DNA of 64,000 nt from SMWD01 sp964629475 (GCA_964629475.1 CAZVQW010000009.1:1-64000), one strand, 5' to 3'. Counted from the stretch's first letter, positions 1 through 10,185 are shown. Program-made: numbers and translations. Notes: generated by a model not told the origin, from the sequence alone.

Positions 1-102
1 CACTCGACGCCTGGGAGCAAGCTCCCATCGTTTCCGTTCGACTTGCATGTGTTAGGCATGCCGCCAGCGTTCAATCTGAGCCAGGATCAAACTCTTCAGT
101 TC
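1..102 (-). rRNA. rrs: 16S rRNA, 5' end only (gene continues beyond the window start)
   Basis: Read on the minus strand, this is the start of a bacterial small-subunit rRNA. It contains the GAGTTTGATCCTGGCTCAG universal primer site, then the ATTGAACGCTGGCGGC stretch and the variable V1 loop. The 5' end is placed near 102 by comparison with the E. coli 16S start. Only about the first 100 nucleotides are present. Confidence 0.97.
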
Positions 103-272
103 ATATTTATGAGCTAAAAAGCGAGATCCCAAAATTACTGCTAAAGAAAATTAACAAGTATTCTTGGTCACTCGCGTCGTCCTTACAAAGGCCACACAAT
201 CAAAAGCATTCAAAAAGAATAATTCCAATCATGCTGACGCGAGCGCCCACACAAATTACTTATTTTCCGAAT

Positions 273-284
273 TGTTAAAGAGCG
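273..284 (-). promoter_or_regulatory. rRNA leader boxA antitermination element
   Basis: On the minus strand it reads CGCTCTTTAACAA, essentially the consensus boxA bound by NusB/NusE in rRNA leaders. It lies between the rRNA promoter and the 16S 5' end, where boxA is expected in gammaproteobacterial rrn operons. The rest of 103-272 is A/T-rich leader that should pair with the 16S 3' flank for processing. Confidence 0.85.
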
Positions 285-321
285 AAACTAAAACGCCCAC
301 CATATGGCGGGCAGACGGACA

Positions 322-349
322 ATTATACGGAGAGTTTTGATTCGAGCAA
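322..349 (-). promoter_or_regulatory. rRNA operon promoter
   Basis: On the minus strand a perfect TATAAT -10 (322-327) is preceded, after 16 bp, by TTGCTC (344-349) as a weak -35, with an A/T-rich stretch upstream. It faces the boxA and the 16S gene. The -10 is convincing; the -35 is inferred from spacing. The tyrS stop codon lies just upstream at 394. Confidence 0.7.
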
Positions 350-393
350 GGGGTAGGTGAAAAAAAATTCAATATTTTTCGAATTACTTTTTT

Positions 394-1593
394 CTACACC
401 AATTGCACCCTGGCGAACTTGCGTTTACCGACCTGGTAAACCTGCGTTGACCCGGCCGGAATCTCAAGCGCCCGGTCCTCGATCCGCTCACCATCAATGC
501 GAACTGCACCCTGCTGAATCATCCGGAAGGCCTCGCCATTACTCGCCACGAGCCCGGCTTCGCGCAGCAGGTTAGCGATGCCGAGCGCGCCATCCGGCGC
601 CTGCACCGTGACCTCTTGTATATCGTCCGGAATTTCATTCTTCTTGAACTGCCTGATAAACGACTCCTGTGCAGCTGACGCCGCCGCGTCGCCATGGAAC
701 CGTTCAACCATTTCGAGCGCCAGCTCGAACTTAACGTCCCGCGGGTTGCCGCCATCGGCAACCTGCTGTCGCAGTGCATCAATCTGGTTGGTTGTTTTGC
801 AGCTCAGCAAATTAAAATAGCGCCACATCAATTCGTCCGACACCGACATCAGCTTACCGAACATGTCTTCCGGCACGTCCGTGATGCCAATGTAATTGTT
901 CAACGATTTCGACATCTTATTGACGCCGTCCAGCCCCTCGAGCAGCGGCATCGTCAAAACCACTTGCGGACGCTGGCCATAGGCCTGTTGCAGCTGACGC
1001 CCGACCAGCAGATTGAATTTCTGGTCGGTGCCGCCCAGCTCGACATCCGCCTCGAGCGCCACCGAATCGTAGCCCTGCACGAGTGGGTAGATGAATTCGT
1101 GGATGCTGATCGATTTGCCCGAATCGATGCGCTTGCGAAAATCATCACGCTCCAGCATTCGAGCGACGGTGTGCCGTGCCGAGAGCTTGATCAGGTCCGC
1201 TGCCGAAAACTTACTCATCCACTCTGAATTGAACGCGATTCGCGTCTTGTCCGGATCGAGGACTTTGAAGATCTGCGCCTCGTAGGTTGCCGCATTTTCG
1301 GCGATCTGTTCTTCGGTCAGGGCCGGCCGGGTTGCGTTGCGGCCCGACGGGTCGCCGATCATCCCCGTGAAGTCACCGATCAGGAAAATGACCTCGTGGC
1401 CAAACTTCTGGAACTGGCACAGCTTATTAATGAGTACCGTGTGCCCGAGGTGCAAATCCGGTGCTGTCGGGTCGAAGCCGGCCTTGATCCGCAGCGGCCT
1501 GCCCTCCTTCAGGCGCTCAACAAGCTCGGCTTCGACGAGAATTTCTTCTGCGCCGCGCCTGATTTCCGTCATTTGGTCCGCAACGGGATCCAT
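394..1593 (-). CDS. tyrS: Tyrosyl-tRNA synthetase
   Basis: Charges tRNA-Tyr with tyrosine in the cytoplasm. The 399-residue protein has the class I signature HLGHT near residue 48, the KMSKS loop (NKMSKS) near residue 230 and a C-terminal S4 RNA-binding domain (FRMIQQGAVRIDGERI). This is the length and layout of the TyrZ-like bacterial form. The ATG at 1593 is preceded by AGGAAAG, a good ribosome-binding site. The gene sits beside an rRNA operon, as tyrS does in several gammaproteobacteria. A long palindrome (1605-1689) begins immediately upstream of the ribosome-binding site. Confidence 0.97.
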   Translation of the reverse strand: MDPVADQMTEIRRGAEEILVEAELVERLKEGRPLRIKAGFDPTAPDLHLGHTVLINKLCQFQKFGHEVIFLIGDFTGMIGDPSGRNATRPALTEEQIAENAATYEAQIFKVLDPDKTRIAFNSEWMSKFSAADLIKLSARHTVARMLERDDFRKRIDSGKSISIHEFIYPLVQGYDSVALEADVELGGTDQKFNLLVGRQLQQAYGQRPQVVLTMPLLEGLDGVNKMSKSLNNYIGITDVPEDMFGKLMSVSDELMWRYFNLLSCKTTNQIDALRQQVADGGNPRDVKFELALEMVERFHGDAAASAAQESFIRQFKKNEIPDDIQEVTVQAPDGALGIANLLREAGLVASNGEAFRMIQQGAVRIDGERIEDRALEIPAGSTQVYQVGKRKFARVQLV

Positions 1594-1604
1594 GATCTTT
1601 CCTA

Positions 1605-1689
1605 CAAAAAGGTGCCGGGTTTATTTTTCGGCAACCTTTGATTTAAACGTATTTAAAGGTGTGGAAAAAATAAACCCGGCACCTTTTTG
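1605..1689. repeat. Long inverted repeat of the GGTGCCGGGTTT type
   Basis: Arms 1605-1628 and 1666-1689 are perfect 24-bp inverted copies (core GGTGCCGGGTTTATTTTT) around a 37-nt loop. It lies between the divergent tyrS and M23 peptidase genes, directly beside the tyrS ribosome-binding site. A related half-site (CCGGCACCTTTTT) occurs near 6438. It resembles the palindromes that accompany REP-associated tyrosine transposases (RAYTs); no transposase is in the window. Confidence 0.8.
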
Positions 1690-1881
1690 CGCGAAGGATA
1701 AACCATCCGTGACCAAAACGGCCAAAAAATGCGACACATGTCCCAACCCAGCAAATAAGTCGCTGATAATCCTTCAGAGTGCACATGGTTATGTTGACCC
1801 AGACCCCTGACATTGCTCATAATTCCGCTTAGTCCGGCGACCGTGGGGGTGGACCGGTCGGCGGATTTCACGGAGGCCGCT

Positions 1882-3276
1882 GTGGGTACACCACACCGCT
1901 TCACGCAAGACTACAAAATTCTGGATCTGAACGACCGGCGGCCAACGCGGCGAACACCGTGGTTTATTGCCGGCGTCGGCGTGCCCCTGATCTGTGTTGC
2001 CATTATTCTGGCAAGAAACCCATCTGCCGAGACCACCGCAACACTACCCACTGCACAATCCGAATCCATCGCCATTGAAAGTCCGACCACCGAAGCAGCC
2101 GCGGCGATTGCCACGACCAATGACCTTGCCACTCCGGTCAGCACCCCTGAATTAAAGCCGCAACCCGAAGCCGAACCACCTGGCAACAGCCTGACCCTGA
2201 CCGTCCGGCGCGCCGACAGCCTTGATCGCCTGTTCAAGCGCCACAGCCTGAGTCGCACTGATCTGGCCAACATCATGACACTTGAATCGGCGCGCAAACA
2301 TCTGCGCCTGATCAAACCCGGCGACGAAATACTGGTCCGCGAATCCGCCGGCAATATCCTGCAACTGGACAGGCAAATCAGCCTCTCCGAAGTCCTGAGC
2401 ATCCGTCGCGTGGATGACTCATTCGAAGCTCAAATGGTCGAACACGAACTCGAGGCTCAACGCGTGCGTACCACCGGCACGATCGACAGCTCGCTGTTCC
2501 TGGCCGCCGCAGAAGCCGGCATTTCAGACCGCACGATCATGAACCTGGCCGGTATCTTTGCCTGGGACGTCGATTTCGTACTCGACATTCGTCAGGGCGA
2601 TGAATTTTCACTGGTCTACGAAGAATTCTGGCAGGATGGCGAGCGCGTTGCCGAGGGCGATATTCTCGCCGCTGAATTCAACAATCGCGGCAAACGGCAT
2701 CGTGCCGTTCGCTTCAAAGACGCATCGGGCCGCATCGACTATTACACGCCTGAAGGTCACAGTGTGCGTAAAGCATTTGTCCGGGCACCGCTTTCGTTCT
2801 CGCGCGTCAGCTCGAACTTCAATCCGAATCGCCGCCACCCAAAACTGAATACGATTCGCGCCCATAAAGGCGTCGATTATGCCGCACCGACCGGCACCCC
2901 CATCAAGGCCGCCGGCGACGGCAAGATCGTTCACCGCGGCCGCAAGGGCGGCTACGGTAACGCTGTCATCATCCAGCATGGCGGCAATATCACAACGCTA
3001 TATGCGCACATGTCCCGGTTCTCGAGGGCCCGCCTCGGCAGCCGGGTGCGCCAGGGTGACATTATCGGCTATGTTGGTTCGACCGGGCTGGCAACCGGTC
3101 CGCACCTGCACTATGAATATCGGCGCAACGGCGTACACATGAATCCACGCACGGTCAAATTGCCGGATGCAGAACCGATCGACGCAGCCTATCTGGCCGC
3201 GTTCAAAGAGGCGGCCGGCCCACTGCTGCAACAGCTGGACAACGAACGCAATCTAGTCGCGGCCGACTCGCCGTAA
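1882..3276 (+). CDS. M23-family murein DD-endopeptidase (MepM-like)
   Basis: Predicted periplasmic, inner-membrane-anchored peptidase that cuts peptidoglycan cross-links. A GTG start at 1882 is preferred because GGAGG lies 5 bp upstream; the in-frame ATG at 1813 lacks such a site. The resulting 464 residues show a cytoplasmic tail, one transmembrane segment (about residues 27-45), a LysM/OapA-like region and a C-terminal LytM domain. That domain keeps the zinc ligands HKGVD and HLHYE, so it is probably active. It lies 25 bp before anmK, a cell-wall recycling kinase, and probably shares its transcript. Confidence 0.92.
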   Translation: MGTPHRFTQDYKILDLNDRRPTRRTPWFIAGVGVPLICVAIILARNPSAETTATLPTAQSESIAIESPTTEAAAAIATTNDLATPVSTPELKPQPEAEPPGNSLTLTVRRADSLDRLFKRHSLSRTDLANIMTLESARKHLRLIKPGDEILVRESAGNILQLDRQISLSEVLSIRRVDDSFEAQMVEHELEAQRVRTTGTIDSSLFLAAAEAGISDRTIMNLAGIFAWDVDFVLDIRQGDEFSLVYEEFWQDGERVAEGDILAAEFNNRGKRHRAVRFKDASGRIDYYTPEGHSVRKAFVRAPLSFSRVSSNFNPNRRHPKLNTIRAHKGVDYAAPTGTPIKAAGDGKIVHRGRKGGYGNAVIIQHGGNITTLYAHMSRFSRARLGSRVRQGDIIGYVGSTGLATGPHLHYEYRRNGVHMNPRTVKLPDAEPIDAAYLAAFKEAAGPLLQQLDNERNLVAADSP

Positions 3277-3301
3277 TCAAAGTGAACCGGCCATTCGGCG
3301 C

Positions 3302-4426
3302 ATGACGAAAGAGCTGTATATCGGGCTCATGTCGGGCACGAGCATGGATGGCATCGACGCCGCCCTGGTCGAGATCGACACCGCTACCTGCACGATCCTG
3401 CACGCGCGCTCCGCTCCGTGGCCGGACGACTTACTAAAGCAGCTGCAAGAAATCGTCACACAACCCGAGCAGGCCGCGCTCGGATCCGTCGCCGGTTTGC
3501 ATATCAAACTCGGCCATGAATTCGCGAACGCGGCACTCGGCCTGCTCGATGCTGCCGGCCACCCACCCGAAGCTATCGCAGCCATCGGCAGTCACGGCCA
3601 GACAATCCTGCACGCACCCGATGCGAGTGTGCCTCACTCGATACAACTCGGCGATCCCGCAACAATCGCTGTTGCAACAGGCATTCGAGTTGCCGCAGAT
3701 TTTCGCAATGCGGACATCGCGCTCGGCGGCCAGGGCGCGCCGCTCGTGCCCGCATTCCATCGCTGGATATTCGGCCGCGATGATGAAGATCGCGCGGTCG
3801 TTAACATCGGCGGCATTGCAAACGTCACCATACTCCATGCAGACGGCGACACGACCGGCTTCGATACCGGACCCGGCAACACGCTGCTGGACCGCTGGAT
3901 CGCGACACATCGCCACAGCCCATACGACGATGCCGGTACCTGGGCGGCCGGTGGCCGTGTCAACAAAGCATTGCTCGATGCACTGGCCGGTGATGACTAT
4001 TTCTCCAGGCCCCCGCCGAAGAGTACCGGACTGGAATACTTCAACCTGCCATGGTTACAGCGCTATCTCGACAAGCTGACCGAACCGGCGGAATCGCAGG
4101 ACGTGCAATCAACGTTGAGTGAACTGACGGCACGGCAGATTGCCGATGCCCTGTCCGCGCTACCGACTCTGCGACAAGTTGCAGTCTGCGGCGGTGGCGT
4201 AGCTAACAGTGACCTGATCGCACGACTGAGCACGATGCTGCCGGACTGCAATATTCAAACGACGGCTGACTGGGGTATCGATCCGCACTGGGTCGAAGCC
4301 GCCGCATTCGCCTGGCTTGCCCGCCAACGCGTACATGGCCTCGCATCGAACCTGCCGTCGGTCACCGGTGCGGCAACCGGCATTAGCCTTGGCGGGCTGT
4401 ATCTGCCACCCGGATATCGTTCCTGA
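3302..4426 (+). CDS. anmK: Anhydro-N-acetylmuramic acid kinase
   Basis: Phosphorylates and hydrolyses 1,6-anhydro-MurNAc to MurNAc-6-phosphate in peptidoglycan recycling. The 374-residue protein has the family's ATP-binding fingerprints: LMSGTSMDGIDAALVEID at the N-terminus, GSHGQTI, NIGGIANVT, GPGNTLLDRW and CGGGVANSDL. The length is normal. It follows the M23 peptidase on the same strand. Its product links to the ampD pathway encoded at 36.6 kb in this window. Confidence 0.97.
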   Translation: MTKELYIGLMSGTSMDGIDAALVEIDTATCTILHARSAPWPDDLLKQLQEIVTQPEQAALGSVAGLHIKLGHEFANAALGLLDAAGHPPEAIAAIGSHGQTILHAPDASVPHSIQLGDPATIAVATGIRVAADFRNADIALGGQGAPLVPAFHRWIFGRDDEDRAVVNIGGIANVTILHADGDTTGFDTGPGNTLLDRWIATHRHSPYDDAGTWAAGGRVNKALLDALAGDDYFSRPPPKSTGLEYFNLPWLQRYLDKLTEPAESQDVQSTLSELTARQIADALSALPTLRQVAVCGGGVANSDLIARLSTMLPDCNIQTTADWGIDPHWVEAAAFAWLARQRVHGLASNLPSVTGAATGISLGGLYLPPGYRS

Positions 4427-4455
4427 TCGGGGACACGATAGAATTACCTGTCCTT

Positions 4456-6384
4456 TTACAAGGCCGGCCCGGAAGCATCGGCTGTACCTGCGCGATACAA
4501 TCGCCAGGCGACCCATGCAACGACCACCAGTCCAAGCAAGCTGCCGATCTGCCATTGCTCAGGTGCCGCAAACATGTCAGCGTCACCGGTCATGACGATG
4601 GGAATAGCCATCAGGATGCCGACCAGCGCTTCGCCGGTGATCAGACCGGCTGCAAACAGCATACCGAATCCAGTTCCAGTAGATTTGCCCGTTTGTTTGC
4701 CTGCAAAGTGGGCGATCAATCCGCCGGCGAAAATGGGTACCGCCAGTTCCAGGGGCAGATAGATTCCAACCGCAACGGCTAGTACCGGAGCTCTGAATGA
4801 ACTGTTGCGCACCCGCAGCCACTCATCCCAGCCAATTATTACCACCCCGATCACTGCGCCGATACCAACCATCGCCCATGGCAGCCCCCCTGAAATCACG
4901 CCCTGCGCGACGGAAGCCATTAGCGTAGCTTGCGGAGCAAGCAATGAGTCCGGTTTTTCGATCGTGGGTACGCCGATGCCGTACGCCTGCAGCAGCAGGT
5001 TCAGTATCGGCGCCATCAGCATCACAGAAGCAAGTACACCGACTACCTGCATGACCTGTTGTTTCCAGGGTGTTGCCCCGACGATATAACCTGCCTTGAG
5101 ATCCTGCATATTGTCACCCGCAATAGCAGCTGCACAGCAGACGACAGCACCAATCAAAATGGCCGCTGCCGGCCCAATACTGCTGTCTCCCATCAGCCAT
5201 AACAGTAATAGTGCGGAAAACAATATAGTGGCAATGGTAATACCCGAGATCGGGTTGTTGGATGAACCCACCATGCCGGCCATGTAGGCAGCCACCGCAG
5301 AAAAAAGAAAACCGGTGACGACCATAATCAGAGTCATCGCCAGGCCGATTGCCAGGTTGCCGACAATAGACTGGTAGAGAACAAAAATCGGAATCACGAA
5401 CAAAGCGATCCCGATCAGCACAAGCTGCATCGGCGTGTCTCGTTCCGTCGCCGGAATATCCTGGCCGGATTCGCCGGATTGCTTATGCAGGCCGGTTCTT
5501 ATTCCCAATAATAGCGATGCGCGCATTGAGATCAATGCCCAGATACCGCCCACCAGCATCGCACCGACACCCAGGTAGCGGATTTTCTTCGTCCAGATCT
5601 CGAATGCCAGGTCCGTCGCCGGCATGCCGGATGCGAACAGTCCTGAAAGCGAAGGGTCTGATGCCAGTACAAAATGACTGTATAGGGGGATGGCGACATA
5701 CCATGAGATTGCCCCGCCGAGAAAAATCAAAATGGCGATATTCAGTCCGACGATATAGCCCACGCCTACTAATGCCGGTGACAGATTGGTCCCGACATAG
5801 GCAATCGTGCTTTTACCAAGATACGTTGCTGCCTGTGCGGTGCCGGGCCACAGGCTGAGCCCGGTTTCAGCAAACTTGACTAATGCACCGATAATACCGG
5901 CGATAGACAAGTAACGTAGCCCCTTGCCAGGGCTTTCGCCTACTTTCAGCACTTCCGCTGTTGCCGTACCTTCCGGATACATGAGTTTTTGTTCAACAAT
6001 CATGGAGCGGCGCAGCGGAATGGTAAACAACACGCCTAATAATCCGCCGATACCGGCGATGGCCGTCACCCACCAGTAATCGAATATGTCCCAGTAGCCG
6101 AGGATGATCAGGGCAGGAATCGTAAATATTACACCGGCCGCAAGTGACTCACCTGCAGATGCAGTTGTTTGTACGATGTTGTTTTCGAAGATATTCGATT
6201 GTCGAAACAATCGTAGTAATCCCATGGAGATAACAGCGGCCGGTATCGATGCCGAGACCGTCATGCCGGCGAAAAGACCGAGGTAAGCATTGGCGCCGGC
6301 GAGTACCGCAGACAGAACAATGCCCAACAGAACCGCTTTTACCGTGAGTTGAGGAAGACCGGCTGCCGGCATCGGATTGTTCAT
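4456..6384 (-). CDS. OPT-family oligopeptide transporter
   Basis: Polytopic inner-membrane protein of 642 residues with about 14-16 hydrophobic segments. The start (LTVKAVLLGIVLSAVLAGANAYLGLFAGMTVSASIPAAV, split here only for description) is characteristic of the OPT/YSL superfamily, as are the central NPISG motif and the C-terminal GLITGEALVGILMAI segment. The family imports peptides or metal chelates with protons; the substrate here cannot be told. It converges on anmK and diverges from ppk. Confidence 0.93.
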   Translation of the reverse strand: MNNPMPAAGLPQLTVKAVLLGIVLSAVLAGANAYLGLFAGMTVSASIPAAVISMGLLRLFRQSNIFENNIVQTTASAGESLAAGVIFTIPALIILGYWDIFDYWWVTAIAGIGGLLGVLFTIPLRRSMIVEQKLMYPEGTATAEVLKVGESPGKGLRYLSIAGIIGALVKFAETGLSLWPGTAQAATYLGKSTIAYVGTNLSPALVGVGYIVGLNIAILIFLGGAISWYVAIPLYSHFVLASDPSLSGLFASGMPATDLAFEIWTKKIRYLGVGAMLVGGIWALISMRASLLLGIRTGLHKQSGESGQDIPATERDTPMQLVLIGIALFVIPIFVLYQSIVGNLAIGLAMTLIMVVTGFLFSAVAAYMAGMVGSSNNPISGITIATILFSALLLLWLMGDSSIGPAAAILIGAVVCCAAAIAGDNMQDLKAGYIVGATPWKQQVMQVVGVLASVMLMAPILNLLLQAYGIGVPTIEKPDSLLAPQATLMASVAQGVISGGLPWAMVGIGAVIGVVIIGWDEWLRVRNSSFRAPVLAVAVGIYLPLELAVPIFAGGLIAHFAGKQTGKSTGTGFGMLFAAGLITGEALVGILMAIPIVMTGDADMFAAPEQWQIGSLLGLVVVAWVAWRLYRAGTADASGPAL

Positions 6385-6538
6385 TATTCTACATCCCTCA
6401 TCAGTTTTTTAATCGGCCGGGGAAAAACCAGCCATGCCGGCACCTTTTTAGACTACACATTATGAAAAATGCGCACTCCGACAATGTCTACAATGACTAC
6501 ACTGCTATATTGAATGGTCCAGCAAGAAGGCCACGGCA

Positions 6539-8617
6539 GTGGACAAACCGAACCTGACACGACCCGAGTATTTCATCAATCGCGAACTCAGCGCGCTTGA
6601 ATTCAGCAGTCGCGTACTTGCCCAGGCAGGCGATGAATCGCTACCGATTCTCGAGCGCCTGAAATTCCTGTGCATTGTATCGACAATTTTCGATGAATTC
6701 TTCGAGATTCGCGTCAGTGGACTACAGCAACGCCTCGAATCGGGCGCGAGCCCGGGTGGACCGGACATGCTGAGTGCACATGTCGTCCTGAAAGAAATCA
6801 GCGCACGAGCACATGAAATCGTCGATGCGCAGTATGAGTTACTCAATGACAAAATCCTGCCGGAACTGGAGGCCCACGGCCTGCGCTTCATTCGCCGGCA
6901 TGACTGGACGAATGGCCAGCGTGCATGGCTCAGAGAGCATTTTTTCACACAGATCGCACCGGTACTGAGTCCTATTTCCCTGGACCCGGGTCGCCCGTTT
7001 CCGAAAACCCTGAACAAGAGCCTGAATTTCATCGTCGGCCTGAAGGGCATTCACGCCTTCGGCCGACCCTGCACGAAGGCGATTGTTCAGGCCCCGCGCT
7101 CGCTGCCGCGCCTGATCCAGTTGCCCGACGACCTCGAAGGCAGCGGCGAACATGATTTTGTTTTTCTGTCGGCCATCATTCACGCCTTTGTCGATGAACT
7201 GTTCCGCGGCATGGAAATTACCGGTTGTTACCAGTTTCGTGTCACGCGCAACAGTGACCTGTACGTCGATCCGGAGGAAGCCGATGACCTGAAGCGCGCC
7301 ATTGAAGGCGAACTGATGTCGACTCGCTATGGTGCGGCGGTACGACTCGAGGTCGCACATAATTGCGCCGATGATCTTACTGCTTACCTGCTGGACATGT
7401 TCGGGCTGGACAAGCGGGACCTGTATGAGGTTAACGGGCCGGTAAATCTCAATCGCCTGATGGCGGTCTACGACCTTGCCCAGTGCGAAGACCTCAGGGA
7501 TCCGCCGTTTACACCCAGCCTGCCACCGAGTCTGAATGAAGCCGGACTGATTTTTGACACGATCGCAAACGGCGAGGTGCTGCTACACCATCCCTACGAA
7601 TCATTCACGCCGGTCGTCGATCTGATCAGTCAGGCCGCCATAGACCCGGATGTGCTGGCCATCAAGATGACGCTGTACCGTGCAGGCGCAAACTCACCCA
7701 TCATCAATTCGCTGGTAACGGCTGCCGAAGCCGGTAAAGAAGTCATCGTCAGTATCGAACTGCGGGCACGCTTCGACGAAGCCGCCAACATACGGCTCGC
7801 CAATCGCCTGCAGGAAGCCGGCGCTCATGTCGTCTACGGCATTGTCGGTTTCAAGACACACTGCAAGATGGCACTGATCGTCCGCCGCGAGCAAGGGCGC
7901 CTGCGGCGCTATGTACACCTGGGCACCGGCAACTATCACCCCGGCACGGCCAAAGCCTATACCGACTACGGTCTGCTCAGTGCCGACGAGGAACTTGGCA
8001 TCGACGTTCACGAAATTTTCATGCAATTGACCAACATGATGCCGACGCCGCCGCTGAACAAGATGTATGAAGCGCCGTTCGACCTGCACGATAAGATTCT
8101 CGAGCATATCGAAACCGAGATCAGCAATGTCGAAGCGGGCGGGGCCGGGTATATCATCGCCAAACTCAATGCACTCGTCGAACCGGAAGTTATCGAAGCG
8201 CTGTACCGGGCTTCTTGCGCCGGCGTATTCATCGACCTGATCGTGCGCGGTATCTGCTGCCTGCGGCCGGGCCTTGCGGACGTCTCGGACAACATCCGCG
8301 TACGCTCAATCGTGGGTCGATTCCTCGAACATACCAGGGTCTACTATTTCCATTCCAACGGCCAGGAAAAAATATTCTGCGCGAGTGCGGACTGGATGGA
8401 TCGAAATTTCTTCCGCCGGATCGAAACTGCATTCCCGATTCAAAACGATGAATTAAAGCGAAGGGTGATTGCCGACCTCGACCTGTACCTGAACGATAAC
8501 GTTCAGGCGTGGGAGCTTCGGAGTGACGGTAAGTATGCCAAGGTCCATCCGGATGCAGACGAGGAACCGATGGCGGCCCAAACACGCCTGTTAACCACCC
8601 TCTCCGCAAACTCGTAA
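6539..8617 (+). CDS. ppk1: Polyphosphate kinase 1
   Basis: Makes inorganic polyphosphate from ATP. The 692-residue protein starts at GTG 6539 with AAGAAGG 8 bp upstream. The N-domain begins LTRPEYFINRELSALEF. The catalytic domains contain GFKTHCKMAL with the phospho-accepting histidine, then HLGTGNYHPGTAKAYTDYGLL, and the second conserved histidine in YYFHSNGQEKIFCASADWM. The length matches the family. It converges with ppx 41 bp downstream, so synthesis and breakdown genes face each other. Confidence 0.97.
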   Translation: MDKPNLTRPEYFINRELSALEFSSRVLAQAGDESLPILERLKFLCIVSTIFDEFFEIRVSGLQQRLESGASPGGPDMLSAHVVLKEISARAHEIVDAQYELLNDKILPELEAHGLRFIRRHDWTNGQRAWLREHFFTQIAPVLSPISLDPGRPFPKTLNKSLNFIVGLKGIHAFGRPCTKAIVQAPRSLPRLIQLPDDLEGSGEHDFVFLSAIIHAFVDELFRGMEITGCYQFRVTRNSDLYVDPEEADDLKRAIEGELMSTRYGAAVRLEVAHNCADDLTAYLLDMFGLDKRDLYEVNGPVNLNRLMAVYDLAQCEDLRDPPFTPSLPPSLNEAGLIFDTIANGEVLLHHPYESFTPVVDLISQAAIDPDVLAIKMTLYRAGANSPIINSLVTAAEAGKEVIVSIELRARFDEAANIRLANRLQEAGAHVVYGIVGFKTHCKMALIVRREQGRLRRYVHLGTGNYHPGTAKAYTDYGLLSADEELGIDVHEIFMQLTNMMPTPPLNKMYEAPFDLHDKILEHIETEISNVEAGGAGYIIAKLNALVEPEVIEALYRASCAGVFIDLIVRGICCLRPGLADVSDNIRVRSIVGRFLEHTRVYYFHSNGQEKIFCASADWMDRNFFRRIETAFPIQNDELKRRVIADLDLYLNDNVQAWELRSDGKYAKVHPDADEEPMAAQTRLLTTLSANS

Positions 8618-8658
8618 GTCACCCGGATCACGGCCGACACCACGGCAAAGTCAACCGT

Positions 8659-10185
8659 TTAATCAGCCGTGGGCTCGACAAGCTGCAAGCTGATTCCGGC
8701 AGCAGCCAGGTAGTCCCGCTCCCGCTCGAGATCGGTCCATGTCAACGGATTGGCGGCGCGCGTGTCTCCCGACAGGGTCAGCGAAAACCGGTGACTTTTT
8801 CCCGCACAAGTGATGTCGAGCAACGGTGCATCGGTACGACTGCGATTGAACAACACGGCCAAGCGCAACAGCACCGTTAGCTGACGTGTCGGTTGCACCC
8901 AGTCATCGGGGATCTCTGCGAAAATCTGGCGACCCAGCCGGCCACGATGCTCACCGACCAGGCGTGCCAATACCCGCTGTTCGACGGTCGGAAAACCAGG
9001 CATATCGGCGTGCTCCAGCAGGTAAGCACCATGTCGATGGTACAAAGAATGCGCAATGTGCAGTCCAACCTCATGCAGGCGTGCCGCCCATCTGAGCATT
9101 TGTGCGAAAATCTCTTCATCCAGTGACCAGTCCACCGCAACGTTCTGCAACAGCGTCAGCGCCGTCTTCTCCACACGATCGGCCTGACGTTCATCGACAC
9201 TAAAACGACCTTCCATCGATCGGACGGTTCGGTCACGGGCATCCTCGTTGGACAGGCGGCCCACCATGTCATACAGAAGTCCTTCACGTAAGGCGCCGTC
9301 CGAGATGTGCATCTCTTCAAGCCCGAGGCCCGACATGATCTCGATCAGAATAGCCACGCCACCGGCAAATACCGGTGTACGTTGTGCGGACAATCCAGGC
9401 AAACGAATTTTGTCGACATGACCGGCATCGATCATCCTGTCGATCAATTCCTGCAGACCGGCAATCGTGATCGTTGTCGGCTCACCGGCCAGTTCATTGA
9501 GCACGGCATGCGCCGCACGAATCGTACCCGATGCGCCGCTGACACGTTCCAGTTCAGTGCGCCGAAAAAATTCCCGCGCCGGCTCGAGTTCCAGACTCGC
9601 AGTCAGCCGCGCCTTCTTGAATCGCCGCCTGGACAACTGGCCTTCCGGAAAAGCGCGCTGGCTGAGGCCGACACAACCAATACTCAGGCTCTCCATCGCA
9701 TCGGCATCGGCACCCTGACCAAGAATAATTTCGGTACTGCCACCGCCGATATCGACGACGAGGTGAGGCCCCGGCGTCGATGGCGAGCTATAAAATACAC
9801 CCTGGTAGATCAGCCGAGCTTCCTCGATGCCGGAAATGATCTCGACCGGATGACCGATAGCCTTCCCTGCCCGGCGCAGGAAATCCGAATGTTGCCCGAC
9901 CAGGCGCAATGTACTCGTGCCAACGACGCGAACCGAGTCCGCCTTGAAATCACGCAGCCGCTCTCCGAACCGCGCTAAACACACGAGGGCAATTTCCTGT
10001 CTTTCGGGGTCAAGGTTCTTGTTCGCATCCAGGCCGCCGGCCAGACGCACCATCTCGCGCAGACGATCGATCACGGTAGGCTGACCGTGAGACAACCGCG
10101 CGACAACCATATGAAAACTGTTCGAGCCGAGATCTACGGCCGCCAGAATCTCTGGATCTTTGGGATGGGTTCGGAATAATCGCAA
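8659..10185 (-). CDS. ppx: Exopolyphosphatase / guanosine pentaphosphatase
   Basis: Hydrolyses terminal phosphates of polyphosphate and probably pppGpp. The 508-residue protein has the ASKHA fold signatures AAVDLGSNSFHMVVARL and DIGGGSTEIILG and a C-terminal HD-like helical domain (RWAARLHEVGLHIAHSLYHRH). This is the long two-module gammaproteobacterial form. It is convergent with ppk1. The upstream region (10186-10591) separates it from the divergent nor operon. Confidence 0.96.
   Translation of the reverse strand: MRLFRTHPKDPEILAAVDLGSNSFHMVVARLSHGQPTVIDRLREMVRLAGGLDANKNLDPERQEIALVCLARFGERLRDFKADSVRVVGTSTLRLVGQHSDFLRRAGKAIGHPVEIISGIEEARLIYQGVFYSSPSTPGPHLVVDIGGGSTEIILGQGADADAMESLSIGCVGLSQRAFPEGQLSRRRFKKARLTASLELEPAREFFRRTELERVSGASGTIRAAHAVLNELAGEPTTITIAGLQELIDRMIDAGHVDKIRLPGLSAQRTPVFAGGVAILIEIMSGLGLEEMHISDGALREGLLYDMVGRLSNEDARDRTVRSMEGRFSVDERQADRVEKTALTLLQNVAVDWSLDEEIFAQMLRWAARLHEVGLHIAHSLYHRHGAYLLEHADMPGFPTVEQRVLARLVGEHRGRLGRQIFAEIPDDWVQPTRQLTVLLRLAVLFNRSRTDAPLLDITCAGKSHRFSLTLSGDTRAANPLTWTDLERERDYLAAAGISLQLVEPTAD

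Noticed and set aside
1396..1904. Small ORFs ending in KKVPGLFF on both strands near tyrS
   Set aside because: They are translations of the 1605-1689 palindrome arms, not genes.
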